From Pterois miles (lineage: Eukaryota; Chordata; Actinopteri; Perciformes; Scorpaenidae): DNA of 64,000 nt. The translations under genes were made by a program, and so were the position numbers. The stretch spans positions 11,817,501-11,881,500 of the forward strand of contig CAMQGK010000567.1 in the NCBI GenBank assembly GCA_947000775.1, in the 5' to 3' direction. The stretch's first letter is position 1. Every line of letters starts with the position of its first letter. Under the pieces are notes generated by a model. It was not told the DNA's origin, ran no database searches, and saw nothing but the letters and a program-made list of their open reading frames with translations. Shown piece by piece: positions 58,364-64,000 of this stretch.

Positions 58364-60889
58364 CTGCACAGCAATTGCCTCATTAATGTTATGGTTCCCT
58401 TAGCATTGTGTTTAAATCCAAAATATTGACAAATACAGTAGGTGCTTTTACTTTCAGTTTGACGCCAAATCCTCCACCATTGTCTGTCAACTCTTATCTT
58501 GTTCTGTGTGTGAAACACTGTGAGACACTTTCACTTTTAGTTTGTAGCTTCCGTCGTGCCACTATGTATTGATAGCATGGCACTGACATGTGAAAATGAA
58601 CTAAATGTTTTTGTTTGTTTTAAAAAGAAAAAAAAAAGCAAAACGACAGTGGGGGTGGATGGATTTATATTAGAGTTAGTTGAAAGCTCGGTGCGACGAT
58701 GCTAAAGGGTACCTTTAGTTTTAGCCTCTGAGGCATGTGACATAGTGTTGGTATTTCACTGCCTGGGAATGAGAATATACCACGTGGTTAGTGTTAGGGA
58801 ACGATCGTGGTCGTTCTTTAAAGAAACCCACAGTTATGTTGACTCGACCATCAGAGTCACAGTTGGATTATAAACATTTACTTGGGTGCCTTATATTTCT
58901 ACTCCACTATATAATTCAGAGCAAAGTATTTAGTATTTAGTTTATACTCGGATTAGTATATTTGACAGATTTAGTTTCTAGTTACTTTGCTGACTACCCA
59001 GCTATATAAATTAGTTACAGTTTGCGCTACATGGACCAACTACAACAGTAAAGGGTTGCTTACATGTGAATGCATCAGATATAATAACCTTGTCACAGGC
59101 CTTATGATACGGACTGTATAATGAGTACTTCACTTCTAGGATCTTGAATGTGGGACTTGTTATTTCCTTAATTATAAAAAAAATTTAGAAAGAAAGCACA
59201 AGTTTATTTGTGTCACATTTCGGTCCCAGAGAAATGGTATGTGCATCACATAGATACGCACCGTGCTAGATGAAGCTAGGCTTACTGCTCTGAGCTGTTA
59301 TAACTCTGGAGCCGTTAAATGTGCCCAACAATGCTTCACGCTGGCATTGTTACTTTTTTCCACATGTGTTTCTTCTGGTGGGACTTTAAACTGAGGCACC
59401 AAAGCATCATTTTTTTTCAAATGAATTCCTCTAAATGGAGATTTGAAGCCTCTTTACTGTTTGAAAAGACATTTATTTCTTGTCAGTATGCCTCCCCCGA
59501 AACTGTATTCATCTCTGCAATAAGATAAATTCCCTCTGCACAAACTTCCCTCATTAAACCTCAGAGATTCATTCAGGTTTATTTTTAGAGAGATATTTCT
59601 CGTTATGGCATTGTTGATTTTCCACACAGTCTAGTGGGTTTTATTCTGTTGCTGTGCAGCAGGTACTTCAGCAATATGTTTCCTTGGAACAAACATGAGT
59701 GAGATGAGGTTAGGGGTGATCTCCTCAATAGAGGCTTTCAGTGCATTTAAACATTCAGGTCCAGGGACAGCAGTGTCATCTCCACTAGTATTCCTTTGTC
59801 AGGCACCTTTAAAGGAATTTGAGGCATTCATACATCCCTCCGTGTTTTCTCCTGGTCTCTGACAACATACGGTGTGTGAAGGTCAAGCTTGTCTTTGTGT
59901 TCATAAGCACTTAAAAATGCTCGTTGTGTTTTTATTCACCCAATCAAATTCTATTAAATCAAATTTAATTGGTATTCCGTCAAGCTGTGTTTTAACATGT
60001 AAAACAAATTGACAATTTTTGCAAAAGGAAAGAAGATCTAACACAAAAGACCCGGGACAATAGAAGCAAGATAGCCTGCGCCAACTTTTCAGTTGCAAAG
60101 GATCTTCTTTGCTCATGTGGAATAGCTGTTGGTAAACAAAAGCCCCCCTCGCCCTGATAAAACATGCCAAATCTGTGCTTTGTTTATGGGAGTCTTCTGG
60201 AGGATTTGTCTGTATGATACTTTGTTTGTTTTCACTCTAAACCCCAAATACTTTCACATAATCGAGAAGCAGCGGGCGTCCAATGAAGATACTCTGTCTG
60301 CAAATAATGTTTTTGTCACCACATTGTTAACTTCTCCAGATGCAAATGTATGCACATGTCCCCAAAAAACCCTAAAAGTCACATCCGAATGAGAATTATC
60401 CTGAAAGAAAATAAGCCACAGCCCATCACTTTGCACCTACCCAGCTATCGTTTGCATGTGTAAATTAGAAATAATATTTCAGCAAAAATGGCACAAATGT
60501 CACAGACACGAGAGGATAACATCAAACAAATTGTAATCTGTTGCATTTCACATCTCTTAATTGACCTTCTGTTCTCTGCCCTCTTTTCTTTTCCTCTTAA
60601 TTCTCAATTTACAAGAAATATAGCAGTGAACCTGAGGCAAGAAGAGCCCGTAAAGCCAAAACTAAAGGCCATTCTTATTCATTAGACCAGCTCGCAGTGT
60701 TTTTGGCTGTCACTGCCACCGAGGGGCCTGTCCATGGCTGCAGCTGACATCTGTTGGCATAATGTAGCGTCCAGCCAGGGCTGTGATAGGCAACAGGAAC
60801 TGATTTATAAGGTTCCCTGTTTAAGTGGGTGTCTTAAGGTAATTATAAACTAGTGGGGGGGTTGCTACTAATTGCACCTTCCCTGATCT
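58364..60889. other. No gene; mostly unique sequence
   Basis: An A-run near 58630 and a possible old repeat at 58680-58900 (GGGAACGATCGTGGTCGTTC). 60680-60830 is repeat-free and mixed in composition. No protein-like frame. Confidence 0.33.
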
Positions 60890-61320
60890 GTAATGAAGGC
60901 CAAACAGCGTGAATGAGCTCATCCTGCGCGTCTCAGGCAGTGGAGGAGCGAGGGCAGCTGAGCTTGACCAGTTAGTGTTGGTTTAGCTCTGGGCTGGAGC
61001 TCCTCACCTGCTGTTATGCTGCGTCTTCAGCCAATTCCTCTTGAGTAATTAACTGTGATGCCACATATGGCGCAATGGCGGAAAATCTGATCGCTGGCGG
61101 ATGTAGAGGAGTCGGAAGAGAGGAAGTGAACGCGAGGGAACCCTGCAGTGACCAAAGCTCCAAACACCCAGCGCGAGCATAAATGGGACGACTGGAAAAT
61201 TCTTTTGACATGCACAATTAAAAACAAATGTTGTTTCCACATGACACAAATGAGCGTAATTAATCACTGCGCAAATGAATTATTAGGAAGATTAGAACAT
61301 GAGGTAGATTAAGTACACCA
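60890..61320. promoter_or_regulatory. Candidate conserved non-coding stretch
   Basis: Repeat-free, with CTTGAGTAATTAACTGTGAT and GAGCGTAATTAATCACTGCG. Three overlapping minus frames are open but without codon-like bias or motif. Inference only. Confidence 0.28.
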
Positions 61321-62611
61321 ATGAGGCTTGAATTATTAACAATATTTGTATCAGTTGATGAAGATGTTATAGAAAGAGAGCACATTCTGCCAACAAATGA
61401 CAAAGTCATTAGAGGTGGAGTTTTACATACATTATACATTGGTAAGTGAAATCATGAAGACCTGAACCACCATAATTCATTCTGGGCCTCTTGCGGACAT
61501 CTATTTTTCCTCTCATATCCTTATGTTTTCACTCTTACAAACATTTTACTTTCATATATGTACATTTAATATTATTATTATTGCTTTTATATACAGTATA
61601 AGCATAAAGAAATATAAGAAAAATATCAATAAAGAAGTATGTAAAATGTAAATTATGCACATAATGCTCCAATATATAACACAATATATGTTGAGTATTA
61701 ATTTATTAAATACATGCATGTAAGAGGACAAAGTACGTATGACTACACTCTATAAGATGACATATACGGGGTATAATATGGAAACGTATGCATACTGTAC
61801 ATGTGGCGGGATAGTGGAAGCGGAAGGAAGGCGGTTGCGCTGTGATTGGCTGAGACGGTGGCGCAGGTTGTTTTCAGTTACTAAGCAGCATAGAGAGATG
61901 AAACAAGTGTATTGAAGTTTGCCTTCAGTTAAGACAAGTTAAGGCAACAAAGCATACAGTAACTGTTTTCAAGCCTGTTTCTTTCTCTGCTCATAAAAAT
62001 TGGCCAAAAAGTAAAGAATGCATACACAGAGAGTTTCTCCATTTCTCGCAGCAAATGTTGAAATTGACAGAAATCCAAAACAAGCTTTACCGTGGATATG
62101 TTCTCCAACTAGCCATACAGCCTCTCACAAACAAACCCGTCTGTAGCATCTCTTTGCATTTGTTCAATGCATTAGAAGTACATGATTGAAAATCAATGGT
62201 CAATGGCAAATGGCAAGCAGGATAACTAATAGCATCACGGTAGTGGACAGCAGTAATATTATTTAACACTAAGTGGTTTTACCAGATATGTCCTCCTTAG
62301 ATTATGTTAACTGTCTGTTTTGTCACTGTGAACATTTTAACCCAGATTACAATCTCTCTCATATCTTAACCAAGTGCTTTGATTTACTTAAACATACACT
62401 AGAACCATGAAGCCATAAAATGATTTTCAAGCTCAATGTTGCCATGTGGATGTTAAAGAGAAAATAATTAAGTACAATGTCAGTTTACAACTTTGCATAT
62501 TAGTTCATTAGAAAATGTTTCCTTGTAATATTGATGAAAAGACAAATTGTGCAAGGCATTGCATTTCTTTTAAAACATACTGTATTTGCCGATGCAATGT
62601 AGTGTATATAC
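61321..62611. other. No gene; A+T-rich with one GC-rich patch
   Basis: 61800-61870 is GC-rich with an inverted CCAAT motif (GTGATTGGCTGA) and looks promoter-like, but nothing downstream is coding. The rest is A+T-rich unique sequence. Confidence 0.3.
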
Positions 62612-63033
62612 GGTGGCCAACAAGGGACAATCTGCTGCAATGGCTCAAAATATTTCAATTAGAAGAAACATGCTGCGGCTTTGGAAACAATGCCAACTCA
62701 AAAATGCATACAGAAAACCAAAACAAATCCAACAACAAGAAAACATGCTGCTGAAAGCCAGAACAAATACATTAATAGCAAACACGTTACAAATGTGGAA
62801 ACAATGCAATGTCAAAAACCTGTGTGTTTGTTTTTTGACAATCAAGCTGCTCTTAGTGCTCCCACTAGAGGCCCGGAGGACGTCCGTTGTGTTGACTGGT
62901 TATGCTGAATTTTTCTTTTGCATTTGTTTTTGGGTGTTTGTGTATTTGACTTTGCATTGTTTCTGTTTTTACAACGTGTTAGCTGTTAAGCTATTTGTTT
63001 TGTCTCTTTGCGCCTTTTCTCCTGTTGGCCACA
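62612..63033. mobile_element. Foldback-type element with TGGCCAACA ends
   Basis: TGGCCAACA (62614-62622) is inverted at TGTTGGCCA (63023-63031). Long imperfect arms continue inward: GAAACAATGC and CCAAAACAAAT segments on the left return as reverse complements on the right. A motif of about 40 bases (AACACGTTACAAATGTGGAA, ACAATGC) occurs three times, twice forward (about 62667 and 62780) and once inverted (about 62941). The 173-codon frame from 62586 is a by-product of the arms. Confidence 0.7.
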
Positions 63034-63075
63034 AATATAATAGTAGTAGTAAATATAGTAGTATTAACTGTAAAT

Positions 63076-63211
63076 GCGTGGCTGTAGCTCAGTGGGTCAT
63101 CCTTTAACCACAAGGTTGGTGGTTCAATCCCCAGCTCATACGGTCTGTATGTCAAAGTGTCCTTGAGTGAGGCACTGAACCCCAAGTTGCTCCCTGGGCA
63201 CCTCAGCAGAG
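63076..63211 (+). mobile_element. tRNA-derived SINE (family B)
   Basis: Head GCGTGGCTGTAGCTCAGTGG with A box TAGCTCAGTGG and B box GGTTCAATCCC (63121-63131), then GTGTCCTTGAGTGAGGCACT and GAACCCCAAGTTGCTCCCTG. The latter is distantly like the central domain of SINE family A, but the heads differ. The 3' part is short and runs into ATGT repeats. It is not a functional tRNA gene. Confidence 0.8.
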
Positions 63212-63220
63212 GTCAAATTT

Positions 63221-63243
63221 CATGTATGTACATGTATGTATAT
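63221..63243. repeat. (CATGTATGTA)n short tandem
   Basis: CATGTATGTACATGTATGTA, probably the SINE tail. Confidence 0.7.
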
Positions 63244-63532
63244 GAGAAACATCGGTTTCTTCTGTTAAAATGATGAGAAGGTAAAAATACAAGTTTTGTA
63301 GGAGGGTAAATTAAATGCATATGTAACCATATACTTAAGCAACAGCTCACAACAGGCTGTCACAGCTGAGGGGCGTTTTCGACCCATGTGAAGCGCCATG
63401 GCTATGAATCAATCAGATTGCTTATATAACTGTCGTAATGCATGAAAAATATATATTATTAATACTTACTTCAATTCAGTGAGAATATATGAGAGTGAAA
63501 ATGTATATATGGAATATAGACTGTATATAAGA

Positions 63533-64000
63533 AGTGGACGTAGTCGCTGTGACGTCACCCACTGGTTTGTAGACTGACCATTTTTGAAGCCTCAAATTTG
63601 GCATGTTGACCGCCGCCATCTTGTTTTTTTGTAACCAGAAGTGATATGAGAGATTTAGTTACAGCCAATAAGACATTCTTCGACGACCAAAAAGTTTATA
63701 ATTAACTTTCATGAACTGAAAACTCACCGTGAAAGAGTTAAAGAGAAAAAAACAGGGACAACTCCCAGACCGGACGACGCCATGGTAGCAACCTGTCAAT
63801 CACAAGGTAGCCACGCCCTACAGCATACCCTGCTTTATAGTCTATTTGACTCTAAACCGGGCCATAATATACTAAATGAACATCATGCTGTATTGAAGAA
63901 GACTTGAAACTAACAATTGAGACCATAAACTCATGTTTACAATGTTTACTGAGGTAATAAATCAAGTGAGAAGGAGGCTCATTTTCTCATAGACTTCTAT
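63533..64000. repeat. Dispersed repeat family 2, runs off the right edge
   Basis: GTGGACGTAGTCGCTGTGAC, then GTCACCCACTGGTTTGTAGA and TTTTTGAAGCCTC, match 36268-36345 and 1500-1552. The rest to the edge (GGACAACTCCCAGACCGGAC, CAACCTGTCAATCACAAGGT, CTCATAGACTTCTAT) fits the body of the same common repeat. Confidence 0.55.

Noticed and set aside
62586..63107. 173-codon plus-strand frame, the longest near the right end
   Set aside because: It spans the foldback element and runs into the next SINE; Gln/Asn/Lys then Phe/Leu/Cys bias reflects the inverted arms.
63076..63150. tRNA gene
   Set aside because: A and B boxes are present, but the arms do not pair into a cloverleaf and a SINE body follows.

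Overview
The window reads as nuclear DNA of a teleost fish, most likely a spiny-rayed (percomorph) species. The composition is A+T-rich with many simple repeats. The dispersed repeats are of fish type: tRNA-headed SINEs, a Rex1/CR1-like LINE, a Tc1-like transposase relic, and many short inverted-repeat elements with a hAT-like or TTAA-bounded look. The percomorph assignment rests partly on remembered repeat consensus sequences, not on a search. I found no complete host protein-coding gene, no rRNA gene, no functional tRNA gene and no CRISPR array. The window is best seen as a large intron or an intergenic desert. Two possible short spliced exons (35087-35209 plus, 58251-58363 minus) and a few short coding-like islands are the only hints of host genes.

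Layout. 1-9 kb: an open frame entering from the left edge, SINE relics, a LINE 3' end split by an inverted-repeat element, two LINE 3' ends lying tail to tail, and a 759 bp element with 19 bp terminal inverted repeats (TIRs) around a GC-rich coding-like relic. 9-19 kb: mostly unique sequence with one SINE, one more inverted-repeat element and two near-perfect palindromes. 19.4-22.0 kb: a minisatellite with a unit of about 41 bp, split by a 5'-truncated LINE that itself carries a SINE. 23-27 kb: one truncated SINE, otherwise unique. 27.9-29.2 kb: a hAT-like insertion inside another repeat, itself holding further repeats. 31-37 kb: dense diverged repeats and a candidate exon. 38-46 kb: DNA-transposon relics, including a dead Tc1-like transposase and two adjacent copies of one inverted-repeat family. 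47.1-48.4 kb: a SINE inside a (TA)n tract, then a solo LTR with a 5 bp target duplication. 50-57 kb: a local tandem pair and further inverted-repeat elements. 62.6-64 kb: a foldback element, another SINE and a dispersed repeat leaving the right edge.

The parts do not form a pathway. What ties them together is insertion history: several nests give relative ages (minisatellite before LINE before SINE; outer repeat before hAT-like element before or with its internal repeats). Stretches low in repeats and rich in TAAT motifs (about 9.6, 16.5, 27.4, 52.0, 54.5 and 61.0 kb) could be conserved regulatory DNA of a neighbouring developmental gene, but that is inference only.
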